DNA from: Arcobacter sp. F2176
GTDB lineage: Bacteria > Campylobacterota > Campylobacteria > Campylobacterales > Arcobacteraceae
DNA length: 50,142 nt
Assembly (NCBI RefSeq): GCF_004116465.1
Contig: NZ_PDJV01000017.1
Coordinates: 1-50,142, forward strand
Direction of reading: 5' to 3'
Shown here: positions 9,854 to 19,378 of the stretch, one piece after another
How positions within the stretch are numbered: position 1 is the first letter of the stretch
Layout of the letters: the number at the start of each line of letters is the position of its first letter
The notes under the pieces: generated by a model
Database searches by the model: none
Seen by the model: only the letters and a program-made list of their open reading frames with translations
What the model was told of the DNA's origin: nothing
Program-made: the position numbers and the translations under genes

Positions 9854-11371
9854 TTATTTTGCACTAAAAACAGTTTTAAACTCTTCTAACGCAGATTTTA
9901 AATTATCTTCAGTATCTTCGTCTAATTTTTTCTTAGATTTAATGTCATCTAAAATATTTGAGTATTTTTGCTCAATAAATGCATGTAATTCATCTTCAAA
10001 TCTAACAACGTCAGAAACTGCGATATCGTTCAAATACCCTTTAGTTCCAGCATAAATAATAACAACTTGTTTTTCAATAACTAAAGGTTTATTAACACCT
10101 TGTTTTAATACTTCTACCATTCTTTGACCAAGTTCAAGTTCTCTTCTTGTACTTTCATCAAGATCAGATGCGAATTGAGCAAATGCTTCAAGTTCTCTAT
10201 ATTGTGCAAGTGATAATTTTAAAGTACCAGCAACTTGCTTAGTAGCTTTAATTTGTGCTGCTCCACCAACTCTTGATACAGAAAGTCCCACATTAATTGC
10301 AGGTCTAATTCCTGAGTTGAAAAGGTTAGTTTCTAGGAAGATTTGTCCATCTGTAATAGAAATAACATTTGTAGGAATATATGCTGCAACATCTCCTGCT
10401 TGTGTTTCGATAATAGGTAAAGCTGTCATTGAACCAGCTCCTCTTTCATCTGACATTTTAGCAGCTCTCTCAAGTAGTCTTGAGTGCAGATAAAATACAT
10501 CCCCTGGATAAGCTTCTCGACCTGGAGGTCTTCTTAAGATTAATGACATTTCTCTATATGCAACTGCATGTTTTGATAAATCATCATAAACTATTAATGC
10601 ATGTTTACCATTATCTCTAAAGTATTCACCAATTGTAACACCAGTATATGGAGCTAAGAATTGTAATGTAGCTGAATCTGCAGCTGAAGCATTAACAACA
10701 ATTGTATATTCCATTGCACCAGATTCTTCTAATGTTCTAACAACAGAAGCTACTGAAGATGATTTTTGACCAATTGCAACATAAATACAAATTACATTCT
10801 CACCTTTTTGGTTAAGAATTGTATCAATAGCAACAGTTGATTTACCAGTTTGTCTATCTCCAATAATAAGCTCTCTTTGCCCTCTTCCGATTGGAACAAG
10901 TGCATCAATTGCTTTAATACCTGTTTGTAATGGTTCATGAACTGATTTTCTAGCCATGATTCCAGGAGCTTTTTCTTCAACAAATCTTGTTTCTGTTGAT
11001 TCAATAGTACCTTTCCCATCAATTGGTTCACCTAATGCATTAACAACTCTTCCAACCATAGCTTCACCAACTGGTGTTTCTAATAATTTTCCAACTCTTT
11101 TACAAGAAGAACCTTCTCTTAATCCATTCCCAGAACCTAAAACAACAACACCTACTGAAGACTCTTCAAGGTTAGAAGCTAACCCTCTTTCGCCGTTTTC
11201 AAATTCTACAATCTCACCAGCCATAACGTTCTTAAGACCGTAAACTTGAGCAATACCATCTGCATAAGAGATAATTTTACCAGTCTCATTTACATCTACA
11301 TTTAATTCAAAGTTATCAATTCTTTCTTTGATGATCGAACTGATTTCATCAGCTTGAATTTTTGCACCCAT
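9854..11371 (-). CDS. atpA: ATP synthase F1 alpha subunit
   Basis: Regulatory nucleotide-binding subunit of F1, 505 aa. Walker A is GDRQTGKS (about 169-176) and the Walker B-like strand is [13 protein letters not shown]; the arginine finger segment lies in the [10 protein letters not shown] region near residue 370. It starts 21 bp after atpH and is preceded by the SD-like AAGGAG. Confidence 0.98.
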   Translation of the reverse strand: MGAKIQADEISSIIKERIDNFELNVDVNETGKIISYADGIAQVYGLKNVMAGEIVEFENGERGLASNLEESSVGVVVLGSGNGLREGSSCKRVGKLLETPVGEAMVGRVVNALGEPIDGKGTIESTETRFVEEKAPGIMARKSVHEPLQTGIKAIDALVPIGRGQRELIIGDRQTGKSTVAIDTILNQKGENVICIYVAIGQKSSSVASVVRTLEESGAMEYTIVVNASAADSATLQFLAPYTGVTIGEYFRDNGKHALIVYDDLSKHAVAYREMSLILRRPPGREAYPGDVFYLHSRLLERAAKMSDERGAGSMTALPIIETQAGDVAAYIPTNVISITDGQIFLETNLFNSGIRPAINVGLSVSRVGGAAQIKATKQVAGTLKLSLAQYRELEAFAQFASDLDESTRRELELGQRMVEVLKQGVNKPLVIEKQVVIIYAGTKGYLNDIAVSDVVRFEDELHAFIEQKYSNILDDIKSKKKLDEDTEDNLKSALEEFKTVFSAK

Positions 11372-11392
11372 TCAATTTCTCCTTTATAAGTT

Positions 11393-11923
11393 CTAAACTG
11401 CTTTTAAAATATGATTTATCATTTGTGATTTAAGTCTATCTTTTGAGAAGCTAATCTCAACGCCAAGTCCATCAATATCAACTTTAATACCATCATAATC
11501 ACATACATTTTGAGTTAAAGATAATTTAACATCAAATTTCTTACTAAATTGCTCTGCAATAGAGTTTATATATTGATCAGATAACGCATTGTTAGTATAA
11601 ACAACACCTTCATATGAATTTTCCATTACTGCAATATTAGCTTTTAATTCTGCTAGTATAAATGGAATAATTTCCAATCTTTTTTTACTACCTAACAATT
11701 TTATTAAATTCTTTGTAGTATCAGAAATATTATCAATCAACGAGATTATTAAATCCGTTTTTTGAGATTCTTTTACTTCAATTGAAGATATGATAGAGAT
11801 AAATTTATCATCAGCAAATGCTTTTGAAATTTCACTTAATTCATTACAAATTGAAGCTGCAGTAGCTACATCTTTACCATCTAATAGTGCTTTAACATAT
11901 CTTTTTGCAATTAAATCATTCAT
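11393..11923 (-). CDS. atpH: ATP synthase F1 delta subunit
   Basis: Peripheral-stalk cap joining the b dimer to the top of F1, 176 aa. The sequence is poorly conserved, as usual for delta. The N-terminal six-helix bundle starts with the conserved AKRYVKALLD, and the C-terminal part has the DGIKVDIDGLGVEISFSKD segment, the usual GGxxxxxGxxxxDxS block in altered form. Start and stop codons of atpF and atpH overlap by one base (11923). Confidence 0.92.
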   Translation of the reverse strand: MNDLIAKRYVKALLDGKDVATAASICNELSEISKAFADDKFISIISSIEVKESQKTDLIISLIDNISDTTKNLIKLLGSKKRLEIIPFILAELKANIAVMENSYEGVVYTNNALSDQYINSIAEQFSKKFDVKLSLTQNVCDYDGIKVDIDGLGVEISFSKDRLKSQMINHILKAV

Positions 11924-12435
11924 TACGCCACCTTCTTAAGTATAATACTTGCTAATTCATCTTGCGACAATGCAATATTTTCAGATTTAAGTAGCTCTTC
12001 TAAAATTTGTTCAACAACTTGTCTTTGCACTTTTTTAGTTTCAACTTCGATTTTTTCTGCGAAATTTCTGTTTAATTGAGCAATATCATGATCAACAGCA
12101 TCTGCAACTTTTTGTTTTAATGCACCAACTTCTGATTTTGCAAGTTCAACAGTTTCTGCAGCTAATTTTTTAGCTTCTTCTAGTTTTACTGCTGCTTCAT
12201 CAATTTTTGATTGTGAAGCTTTTAATGTATCTTGTACTTTATCTAATTCAGATTGAATTTCTAAAGTTCTATTTGCAAAAAAAGCTTTAATTTTATCGGC
12301 TAATAAATACCATAAAATTCCAGCAAAGATTACAAAGTTAACGGTTCTTTGAATAATATCAGTTTCCGCACCATCACTATTAGCAAATAACGCTACAGGA
12401 GCTAAAGCTAATAAAGTTAATAATAATTTTTTCAC
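11923..12435 (-). CDS. atpF: ATP synthase Fo b subunit with N-terminal signal-like peptide
   Basis: Peripheral-stalk subunit, 170 aa. The first 18 residues (MKKLLLTLLALAPVALFA) look like a cleavable Sec signal peptide, and a second hydrophobic helix follows (about 31-50, VNFVIFAGILWYLLAD), then a long Ala/Lys/Glu coiled coil to the end. Canonical b subunits have just one membrane helix. If the signal is cleaved, the mature N-terminus faces the periplasm as in normal b. It pairs with the shorter atpF' product encoded 10 bp upstream. Confidence 0.93.
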   Translation of the reverse strand: MKKLLLTLLALAPVALFANSDGAETDIIQRTVNFVIFAGILWYLLADKIKAFFANRTLEIQSELDKVQDTLKASQSKIDEAAVKLEEAKKLAAETVELAKSEVGALKQKVADAVDHDIAQLNRNFAEKIEVETKKVQRQVVEQILEELLKSENIALSQDELASIILKKVA

Positions 12436-12445
12436 TTCTTCTCCC

Positions 12446-12868
12446 TTATATTGAGCTTAACTTAGCTTTTAAGCTCTCATTAAATTGAGGCATTGCAGCG
12501 ATCAATGAATCTTTTAAAGCTTTTGAATCTTTATCTAAAGAATCTTTAAAATCAGAATATTTTGTTTCAATATCAGATTTTGCAAGTTCTAATTTAGAAT
12601 CAGCAACTTTTTTAGCTTCATTAAAAGCTTCTTCTCTAATTACAGCAGCTTCTCTTTTAGCTTTTGCAATAACATCATTCGCTTCAGCTAGCATTCCATC
12701 TACATCAGCAGTATTTGACTTTGCATTCTCTAAATCAGATTTGATAGATTTTGCTCTTTCATCCATATGCTTTAGTAGAGGCGTAAATAGACAACTGTTT
12801 AGTCTGGCAAGTACTAATAAGAAAATAATACCAGAGCTAAGCAACAATACAGGACTTATGTCTAACAT
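12446..12868 (-). CDS. atpF': ATP synthase Fo b' subunit
   Basis: Second b-type stalk protein, 140 aa: one N-terminal membrane helix (about 6-24) and an uninterrupted coiled coil (about 35-130) rich in Ala, Asp and Lys. It is shorter than atpF and has no signal peptide. Such b/b' pairs form heterodimeric stators in photosynthetic bacteria, and the Campylobacterota share the arrangement. First gene of the atp operon, directly behind a good promoter. Confidence 0.92.
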   Translation of the reverse strand: MLDISPVLLLSSGIIFLLVLARLNSCLFTPLLKHMDERAKSIKSDLENAKSNTADVDGMLAEANDVIAKAKREAAVIREEAFNEAKKVADSKLELAKSDIETKYSDFKDSLDKDSKALKDSLIAAMPQFNESLKAKLSSI

Positions 12869-12927
12869 TCATTCCTCCATATTTTTTACAGTTTAGTTTG
12901 ACTAAAACTTATAAATTTTAGCGAAAT

Positions 12928-12956
12928 ATTATATAAAATTTTATTAAATGGGTCAA
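12928..12956 (-). promoter_or_regulatory. Sigma-70 promoter of the atpF'-atpF-atpHAGDC-tol operon
   Basis: On the minus strand TTGACC (12951-12956) and TATAAT (12928-12933) are spaced by exactly 17 bp, 60 bp before the atpF' ATG, in the 103-bp gap after parB. One mismatch to full consensus. A GAGG-type SD lies just before the ATG. Confidence 0.8.
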
Positions 12957-12971
12957 ATTGTTAGATAAATT

Positions 12972-13853
12972 TTATAAAGTGTTACGAAAGTAATTAGATA
13001 TCTTTTCAATATCCTCTTGAGATTTGATTTCTATCTTAAAGCAATTTTTTTCTAACTTAACTTTTAAATTATTTTTTGACAGTTCATCAACTACACTACT
13101 TAACGGTTTTAAATCATAATTTTTAGGTGATGATTTAATTTTTTTAGTTGAAGTTGTTTCAGGTTTCTTAATATCTTTTATTAGTAGTTCTGTTTCTCTT
13201 ACAGACAATTTTTGTCCAATGATACTATCAGTAACTTTTCTTTGTGTCTCTTCATCAAGTCCTACCATTATTTTTGCATGACCTGCTGTTATTTTGTCAT
13301 TAGCTAGCATTTGTTGAACATAAGAAGATAATTGTAAAAGTCTTAATGTATTTGTTATAGATGTCCTACTTTTAAAAACTTTTACAGACAATTCTTCATG
13401 TGTTAAAGAGTGTTCATTTATAAGTTGCGCATATGAATATGCTAATTCAATTACATTTAAGTCATCTCTTTGAATATTTTCTATTAATGCTATTTCTCTT
13501 AGTTTATCACTATCAATATCTAAAATATTTGCTTTAATTTTATCAATATTAGCTAATTTATGAGCTCTTAATCTTCTCTCACCAGCAATTAATATATATT
13601 CACCATATTCAGATGATTCAATTACACTAATAGCTTGAATAAGTCCATGTTCCTTAATAGAATCACTTAATTCTTTTAATTTATCTTCATCAAATATTTT
13701 TCTAGGTTGTGCGGGATTTGGTTTGATACTATTTACATCTAAATAAATATCCATACCTTTTTCTTTAGAAGAAGAATTGTTATTACTTTCATAAGCCGAT
13801 TCTACTTCACCTAATAGTTCACCTAAACCTCTACCTAATGCTGCTTTTGCCAT
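12972..13853 (-). CDS. parB: Chromosome-partitioning protein ParB
   Basis: CTP-dependent DNA clamp that loads at parS and spreads along the origin region, 293 aa. The N-terminal CTPase domain has the ParB signature NPAQPRKIF and the GERRLRAHKLA box (C-motif). The helix-turn-helix region follows (LTHEELSVKVFKSRTSITNTLRLLQL, about residues 152-180) and a short C-terminal dimerisation domain ends the protein. It starts 3 bp after parA. No parS site was recognised by eye in the window. Confidence 0.95.
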   Translation of the reverse strand: MAKAALGRGLGELLGEVESAYESNNNSSSKEKGMDIYLDVNSIKPNPAQPRKIFDEDKLKELSDSIKEHGLIQAISVIESSEYGEYILIAGERRLRAHKLANIDKIKANILDIDSDKLREIALIENIQRDDLNVIELAYSYAQLINEHSLTHEELSVKVFKSRTSITNTLRLLQLSSYVQQMLANDKITAGHAKIMVGLDEETQRKVTDSIIGQKLSVRETELLIKDIKKPETTSTKKIKSSPKNYDLKPLSSVVDELSKNNLKVKLEKNCFKIEIKSQEDIEKISNYFRNTL

Positions 13854-13856
13854 TTT

Positions 13857-14636
13857 TTATCCTGCTATTGCTTTTGCTAAATTTGTATAAGCTTTTGTTC
13901 CAATTGCTGCCGCATCATAAAGCATAATTGGTTTTCCAAAACTTGGGCTTTCTGCTAATTTAATATTTCTTGGTATTACTACATATGAACTACCATCAAT
14001 TTTAAATAATTTACTTTCAAAATGTTGTGCAAGGTCTGCAAATACTTGTTTTGCAAGGTTATTTTGTGCACTATACATAGTAGGAAGGAATCCTCTTATT
14101 TGTAATTGTCTATTAATAGTTTGTTTTACTAATTTTATTGTATTAAGTAATTGTGCTAAACCTTCAAGGGCAAAAAACTCACATTGAATTGGTATTAAAA
14201 CAGAATTAGAGGCACTTAGTGTATTAATTGTAATTGGTCCTAGTGCTGGAGGTGAATCAATAATAATATAATCAAAATCTTTTTTAATAGGATCAATTTT
14301 TCTTTTTAAAATCAATTCCCTATCTTTTGTATTTTTATAGAATTCTCTTTCAATACCAACTAAACCGATATTTGAAGGGGCTACTTTTAAATTATCAATT
14401 TCTGAGTCTAGTATAATCTCATTTAATTCTTTTGTTCCAAGCATAACATGATAAATATTATATTCATAGGTATCTCTGTGAAACCCTAAACTTGTAGTTG
14501 CATTTGCTTGTGGATCTGCATCTATTAATAATACTTTCTTCCCTTGTAAGGCCAAAGCTGCACTTAAATTCACAGCTGTAGTTGTTTTACCAACTCCACC
14601 TTTTTGATTTGCTATTGTTATTACTTCTGCCATCAT
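13857..14636 (-). CDS. parA: Chromosome-partitioning ATPase ParA (Soj)
   Basis: Deviant Walker ATPase, 259 aa, that binds non-specific DNA as an ATP dimer and is displaced by ParB to move origins. The deviant Walker A KGGVGKTT (residues 12-19) has the signature lysine; DYIIIDSPP is the Walker B-like segment. Two Met codons open the frame; the first one (14636) overlaps the birA stop as ATGA, so coupling to birA is likely. Confidence 0.95.
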   Translation of the reverse strand: MMAEVITIANQKGGVGKTTTAVNLSAALALQGKKVLLIDADPQANATTSLGFHRDTYEYNIYHVMLGTKELNEIILDSEIDNLKVAPSNIGLVGIEREFYKNTKDRELILKRKIDPIKKDFDYIIIDSPPALGPITINTLSASNSVLIPIQCEFFALEGLAQLLNTIKLVKQTINRQLQIRGFLPTMYSAQNNLAKQVFADLAQHFESKLFKIDGSSYVVIPRNIKLAESPSFGKPIMLYDAAAIGTKAYTNLAKAIAG

Positions 14637-15268
14637 CTTAGACTAAAAACCTTTTTATTATTAATATTTATCGAACCATCACTATTTAACTGTGCATTGA
14701 TTAAGGGTATTTTTTCATTGTTAATTGTTGCGTGTAAATTTTTACTTCTTTCGAATTCTACCACATATTCTTTTAAAATATCCTCCCATAAAATCTTTTT
14801 TTCAATATTTTGGAAATATAATTTAAATAATTCTTTTATATTTATTTGTATATCTAGTTTTAAGAACTCACTATTAACATTATTTAAATTTAGTCCTATT
14901 CCACAATAGACTAAACCATTAGAAACTGAAGTTATAGTTCCTCCAATTTTATAATTATTAATGTAAAAATCATTGGGCCATTTAAGCCAAACTTCTGAAC
15001 CAAGTTGTTTTAATATATCTTTTAAAACAAAGGAAAAATAAATTGATGCACTTTGTATTTCTAAATCATTTGGCAAATCATATTGTTTAAGTACAAAAGA
15101 AAAAAATAAATTTCCTTTTGTACCTACCCATGAATTACCTCGACTACCTATTCCTGCAGTTTGTTCTTGGGTATAAAAACATAAACTATTGGAAAACCCA
15201 TTATTCTTTATATATTCTTTTAAATATGTGTGTGTAGAATCAACACTTTCTAAATATCTAATTTCCAT
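14633..15268 (-). CDS. birA: Biotin--[acetyl-CoA-carboxylase] ligase, single-domain type
   Basis: Makes biotinyl-AMP and attaches biotin to the carboxyl carrier protein of acetyl-CoA carboxylase. 211 aa, beginning directly with the catalytic domain (YLESVDSTHTYL), so it lacks the N-terminal DNA-binding domain of E. coli BirA and is not expected to regulate transcription. The biotin/AMP loop is GIGSRGNSWVGTKGN (about 55-69) with the substrate-binding VWLKWPNDFYINNYKIGG segment. A 20-bp palindrome lies in the gap to the divergent permease gene. Confidence 0.93.
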   Translation of the reverse strand: MEIRYLESVDSTHTYLKEYIKNNGFSNSLCFYTQEQTAGIGSRGNSWVGTKGNLFFSFVLKQYDLPNDLEIQSASIYFSFVLKDILKQLGSEVWLKWPNDFYINNYKIGGTITSVSNGLVYCGIGLNLNNVNSEFLKLDIQINIKELFKLYFQNIEKKILWEDILKEYVVEFERSKNLHATINNEKIPLINAQLNSDGSININNKKVFSLR

Positions 15269-15294
15269 AAATGCATTGTACTAAATTAATCTAC

Positions 15295-15314
15295 AAGTTC
15301 ATATTAATGAACTT
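15295..15314. promoter_or_regulatory. Palindrome between birA and the AEC permease, possible operator
   Basis: AAGTTCAT (15295-15302) and ATGAACTT (15307-15314) are perfect 8-bp arms around a 4-bp centre, in the 82-bp divergent gap. Immediately to the right an A/T-alternating stretch containing TATAAT (15318-15323) could be the permease -10. The site is placed well for a repressor of the permease, but no regulator is identified. Confidence 0.4.
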
Positions 15315-15350
15315 ATATATATAATATTTACTTTTTAATTTGGAGAGATA

Positions 15351-16244
15351 ATGTTAGATCCAGTTTTACCAATTGCTTTATATTTAATGATAGGATATTT
15401 TTTTAAAATTTTTATAAAAGATAATTCACAAGCTTTAGTTGATTTTGTCATATATTTTTCACTTCCAGCAATGGTTTTTATAAAAATCTATCCACTTACT
15501 TTAGATTTTAAATTTTTAAATATGATATTTATGTTTAATACAATAATTTTAGTAAATCTAGTTTTAACATATTTTGTTGGTAAATTTCTAAAATTTGAGA
15601 AAAAAACCTTAGCAACTTTTATGGCTGTTGGAACTTTTGGAAATACTTCTTTTGTAGGATTTTCATATATTGATGCTTTTTATGGGCAAGATTATGTTGT
15701 ATATGCACTTATATATGATTTATTTGGTTCTTTTTTATTAGTTGTTTCATTAGGATCAGTTATTGTAAACTGGGGAAGTGGTGAACTTATAAGATTTAAA
15801 GCCATGACTAGAAAAGTATTATTTTTTCCACCTATAATTATGTTTTTTGTTACTGTTATTTTAAAATTTTTTACTGTTCCTACTTTTGTAATGAATACAG
15901 CAAGTGCAATAGGTGCAACAGTTGTACCTGTAGCCATGATTGCTATTGGGATGAAATTAGAAGTAAAAAATATTTTCTACAAATTTAAAACTATTAGTTT
16001 ACTACTTGGTATAAAAATGCTTTTAATGCCAATACTTGTGATGATAGGATTTTCAATATTTTATAATCTAGATGACATTTGGGGTAAGGTTACAATATTA
16101 GAAGTTGCAATGCCACCAATGACTATGGCTGTAATTTTAGCCATTCAAGGTGGGTTAGATGAAAGATTAGCTGTAAACGCATTAGTAATAGGTGTTTTAC
16201 TTTCATTATTAAGTGTAACAGGTTTTTATTATTTCTTAGCTTGA
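15351..16244 (+). CDS. AEC-family transporter (auxin efflux carrier fold)
   Basis: Inner-membrane protein, 297 aa, about ten hydrophobic helices over the whole length in the two-bundle AEC layout. The family's GNTSFVGF block (about residues 86-93) and the MPPMTMAV segment (about 251-258) with helix-breaking prolines are present. Bacterial members export or import organic acids such as malate or malonate; the substrate cannot be read from the sequence. GGAGAG precedes the ATG by 5 bp. Its 3' end overlaps that of the convergent histidine kinase by 16 bp. The gene interrupts the fmt-birA neighbourhood. Confidence 0.85.
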   Translation: MLDPVLPIALYLMIGYFFKIFIKDNSQALVDFVIYFSLPAMVFIKIYPLTLDFKFLNMIFMFNTIILVNLVLTYFVGKFLKFEKKTLATFMAVGTFGNTSFVGFSYIDAFYGQDYVVYALIYDLFGSFLLVVSLGSVIVNWGSGELIRFKAMTRKVLFFPPIIMFFVTVILKFFTVPTFVMNTASAIGATVVPVAMIAIGMKLEVKNIFYKFKTISLLLGIKMLLMPILVMIGFSIFYNLDDIWGKVTILEVAMPPMTMAVILAIQGGLDERLAVNALVIGVLLSLLSVTGFYYFLA

Positions 16245-17614
16245 AAGTCTATTTTAAATAAAGCTCCTTTGCATTGAATACCTTTATATTCAAAGGTAGA
16301 ATTTTCAGCTTTTATTTTACCACTAAAGCTTTTTTCAATAATAACCTTTGTCATGTACAAACCTATACCTGTACCTTTGTGTTCATCTTTTGTTGTAAAA
16401 TCTTTTTTAAATATTTTTTCTAGAATATTTTCTTTTATTCCACCTGCATTGTCTTTTATTTTTATTGATATTAAATCATCAATTTTTTCCAAAGTAATAA
16501 AAATAAACCTATTTTTATTATTTTGATTTATATTAATATGAAAAGCATCTTTTGCATTTTGTAAGATATTTAAAGTAGCTTGTTTTAATTCATTTTCTAA
16601 TCCAAAATAATTAATTTTCTCATCTAAATTAAACACTACTTCAATTTCATATTCTGATAAAGTAGCATCAATTATAGCTACACTTTGTTGCAAATTTTTT
16701 GCGAGATTAAAAGGCTTTTCATACTTATCAATTTTATAAAAATTTCTAAAATCATCAATCGTATCAGAGAGATACCTAGTCGTATCTACTATCTTATCCA
16801 AAGTATCAATGGTTTGATTTTTATCAGCATTATTCAATTCAAAATTAAAACTAAGTGCACTAGCTAGAGTACTAATGCCACTCAGGGGCTGTCTCCATTG
16901 ATGGGCAATATTACCAATCATTTCCCCCATTGATGCTAATTTTGATTGATGGAAGATTATTGCTGATTTTTTCTCATTTTCACTTATTTCATATTCAACT
17001 TTTTTTGTCAATTTTTCATTTGCAATTTTAAGTTCGTTGTTTAACTCTTTTAATCTAATAAAATCATCATGAGCTTGGCAAATTGACAAAGCAATCAAAG
17101 AACTTGCCATAGCTAAAGTATCTTTATCTTTTTCATTAAAATCAAAATTATCATCTTTTTCAAGTTTATTTATTAGTTGGATCACCCCTAATTTTTTATT
17201 TTCAATTGGATGAATAATGGGTGCTGTTAATATTGAGTGTGTTTTGTAATTATTTTGATTATCATATTCTTTAACCCCCAAAAACTCATATCTTTTTGTT
17301 TTATAAACATCATTTACAATTATAATTTTCTCACTTAAGAAAGAATCAACGGCAAGATATTTAGAATTTGGATCAAGGGGAAGTTTTACATCTTTTAATT
17401 TTTTGTATTGAAGAAAAATTTCTTCATAAGTCATGGAATCATTTTGAAAAACATTAAAACACAAAGTATTATTATCTACTGTATAGATTGTTCCTGCTTC
17501 TGCATTTATTATCTCTCTTACTTGCTTTAATATTTTGTGTAATAAAATATCAAAATCATCTATTTTGAAAAGTTTCAAGTCGTAAATATTGTAATGATTT
17601 TTATTTTTTTTCAT
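16229..17614 (-). CDS. Orphan sensor histidine kinase with GAF domain
   Basis: Soluble kinase, 461 aa, no membrane helix. A GAF domain occupies about residues 20-180 (AGTIYTVDN, SILTAPIIHP, GVIQLINK), a coiled coil runs about 183-218, then the phosphoacceptor helix has GNIAHQWRQPL with His238, and the HATPase has the N box NILQNAKDAF, the G1 box DNAGGI and the G2 box GTGIGLYMTK. No response regulator gene is near. The ligand is unknown. It is inserted, with the convergent permease, between fmt and birA; whether the two work together is not shown. Confidence 0.9.
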   Translation of the reverse strand: MKKNKNHYNIYDLKLFKIDDFDILLHKILKQVREIINAEAGTIYTVDNNTLCFNVFQNDSMTYEEIFLQYKKLKDVKLPLDPNSKYLAVDSFLSEKIIIVNDVYKTKRYEFLGVKEYDNQNNYKTHSILTAPIIHPIENKKLGVIQLINKLEKDDNFDFNEKDKDTLAMASSLIALSICQAHDDFIRLKELNNELKIANEKLTKKVEYEISENEKKSAIIFHQSKLASMGEMIGNIAHQWRQPLSGISTLASALSFNFELNNADKNQTIDTLDKIVDTTRYLSDTIDDFRNFYKIDKYEKPFNLAKNLQQSVAIIDATLSEYEIEVVFNLDEKINYFGLENELKQATLNILQNAKDAFHININQNNKNRFIFITLEKIDDLISIKIKDNAGGIKENILEKIFKKDFTTKDEHKGTGIGLYMTKVIIEKSFSGKIKAENSTFEYKGIQCKGALFKIDFQAKK

Positions 17615-17656
17615 AATTATTACTTCTATTAAAAATATAAGTAATGATATAATAAA

Positions 17657-18577
17657 TTAAGTTAAAAGACTCCCTATAGAAATTCTTTGACCTCGAATAT
17701 ACTCAATTGATTTAACTTCTTTTTTTGAAGGTGCCTGTAATACAGCAATTTTCAAACTACCTTTTTGACAAGCAATGATTATACCATCATCTTCAATAGC
17801 TAATATTTCACCTGCATTATTTAAAGATTTTTTTTCTACAAGAGAAATTTTCTTTAATTTAAGCCCTGATTTTAAATAAACTCCAGGCCAGTAAGAATAA
17901 GCTTTGTATTTTTTATAAAGAGCTTCTGCATTTTCAAAACTCACTTCTCCATGCTCTTTTTTTATCTTTTTACAATAACTTACATTTATCTCATTTTGAA
18001 CTTTTGGACTTATTCTTTCAAAATTGTCTAAAGTCTCAATTGTAAGTTTAGAAGCTAATTGCGAGAGTTTGGAAAATAGTTCTGCTACTTCCATAGTTTT
18101 GGGGATTTTAAAATATTTCAATCCCAAGATATCACCACTATCAAGTCCCTCTGCCATTAACATAGAAGTTACACCTGTATAAGTATCTCCATTTAAAAGT
18201 GATTCTTGTATAGGACTTGCTCCTCTATACTTTGGTAATAATGAAGCATGTAAATTAATACATGGAGCAATATCTAAAATATCTTTTGGTAAAATCTGTC
18301 CATAAGCAGCAACTATTATAAAATCTGGATTTAAGGCTTCTATTTGTCGTTTTGCATCTTGATTATTTCTTAATTTTTCAGGTTGATAAATGGGAATATT
18401 TAAATTATTATCTATGCAAAATTGTTTAATATGAGGAGCAGTTATAACTTGCTTTCTACCAATAGGTTTATCTGGTTGGGTAAAAAGCCCTACTATTTCA
18501 TAAGAACTATTTAAAATCTCTTCAAAGATTTTTGTAGCATAATCTGGTGTTCCCATAAATAGTACTTTTTTACCCAT
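17657..18577 (-). CDS. fmt: Methionyl-tRNA formyltransferase
   Basis: Formylates initiator Met-tRNA using 10-formyltetrahydrofolate. 306 aa. The N-terminal catalytic domain starts with the VLFMGTPDYA loop and has the family block INLHASLLPKYRGASPIQ (about 104-121) with the catalytic Asn/His, and EGLDSGDIL with the catalytic Asp. The C-terminal OB-like tRNA-binding domain (about 205-306) is complete. 30 bp after proB; it ends the obgE-proB-fmt unit. No def gene is adjacent. Confidence 0.95.
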   Translation of the reverse strand: MGKKVLFMGTPDYATKIFEEILNSSYEIVGLFTQPDKPIGRKQVITAPHIKQFCIDNNLNIPIYQPEKLRNNQDAKRQIEALNPDFIIVAAYGQILPKDILDIAPCINLHASLLPKYRGASPIQESLLNGDTYTGVTSMLMAEGLDSGDILGLKYFKIPKTMEVAELFSKLSQLASKLTIETLDNFERISPKVQNEINVSYCKKIKKEHGEVSFENAEALYKKYKAYSYWPGVYLKSGLKLKKISLVEKKSLNNAGEILAIEDDGIIIACQKGSLKIAVLQAPSKKEVKSIEYIRGQRISIGSLLT

Positions 18578-18607
18578 CTTAATCCTTTTTAACTATCCTA
18601 AATTATT

Positions 18608-19378
18608 CTAATTTTGTTTAATAAATAGTGTTCCACTTTTATGATTCTCATTCAATAAAAAATCATATGCATTTGTCAAATCAAATCCCGAAGTTAGATA
18701 CATCATTTTGTCATTTTTTAATAAAAGGTTTGCAGCTTTTAGTTTTGTTACAATCCCACCCGTTGCAAACTCCGAATTTGGACTATGTTTCATTTCCAAT
18801 TCGTCTTCTTTTAAAAAGCTAACTATTTTTCTCATTTTTGCTTCTGGATTTTCATGTGGATTACAATCATATAGTCCATCAATATCAGAAAGAATTACTA
18901 ATATATCAGCATCAAAGAAAATTGCAGCATGAGCACCTAATTGGTCATTGTCACCAATTAAAAGTTCTTCATTTGCAATTACATCATTTTCATTTAAAAT
19001 AGGAATAATATTATTTTCTAATAAAATTTCCATTACCCCTTTTGCATTTTTTGATCTTTTTCTAGAATCAAAATCATTAGCAACAAGAAGCATTTGAGCA
19101 CAAGTAAATCCATGTTCTCTAAATCTTTTTTTGTAATGTTTCATCAATAAGGGTTGACCAATAGCTGCTAATGCTTGCCTATTTAAAACCTTTGTTCTAT
19201 CTAATTCTAAAGTTATATTTCCAGCAGCAACTGCACCAGAAGAGACTAAAATAATCTCATACTTTTTTTCTAATTTTAATTTTGCTATTAAGTCAACTAA
19301 ATTATTTAGTCGTTCTACTGCTAGAACATTGCCCTCTCGTAAAACGGCACTTCCAACTTTAATAACTATTCGTTTCAT
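18608..19378 (-). CDS. proB: Glutamate 5-kinase
   Basis: First step of proline synthesis: ATP-dependent phosphorylation of glutamate to gamma-glutamyl phosphate. 256 aa, consisting only of the amino-acid kinase domain, so it lacks the C-terminal PUA domain of the E. coli enzyme (367 aa). Motifs: VIKVGSAVL at the start, VSSGAVAAG, NENDVIANEELLIGDNDQLGA and the FATGGIVTKLKAA nucleotide-binding segment. The ATG immediately follows the obgE stop. proA is not in the window. Confidence 0.94.
   Translation of the reverse strand: MKRIVIKVGSAVLREGNVLAVERLNNLVDLIAKLKLEKKYEIILVSSGAVAAGNITLELDRTKVLNRQALAAIGQPLLMKHYKKRFREHGFTCAQMLLVANDFDSRKRSKNAKGVMEILLENNIIPILNENDVIANEELLIGDNDQLGAHAAIFFDADILVILSDIDGLYDCNPHENPEAKMRKIVSFLKEDELEMKHSPNSEFATGGIVTKLKAANLLLKNDKMMYLTSGFDLTNAYDFLLNENHKSGTLFIKQN

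Noticed and set aside
12972-14636. Replication origin next to parA/parB and rpmH/rnpA
   Set aside because: No dnaA or dnaN gene and no cluster of TTATCCACA-like boxes was noticed; in this phylum parAB sit in the atp operon and rpmH-rnpA are not a reliable origin marker.
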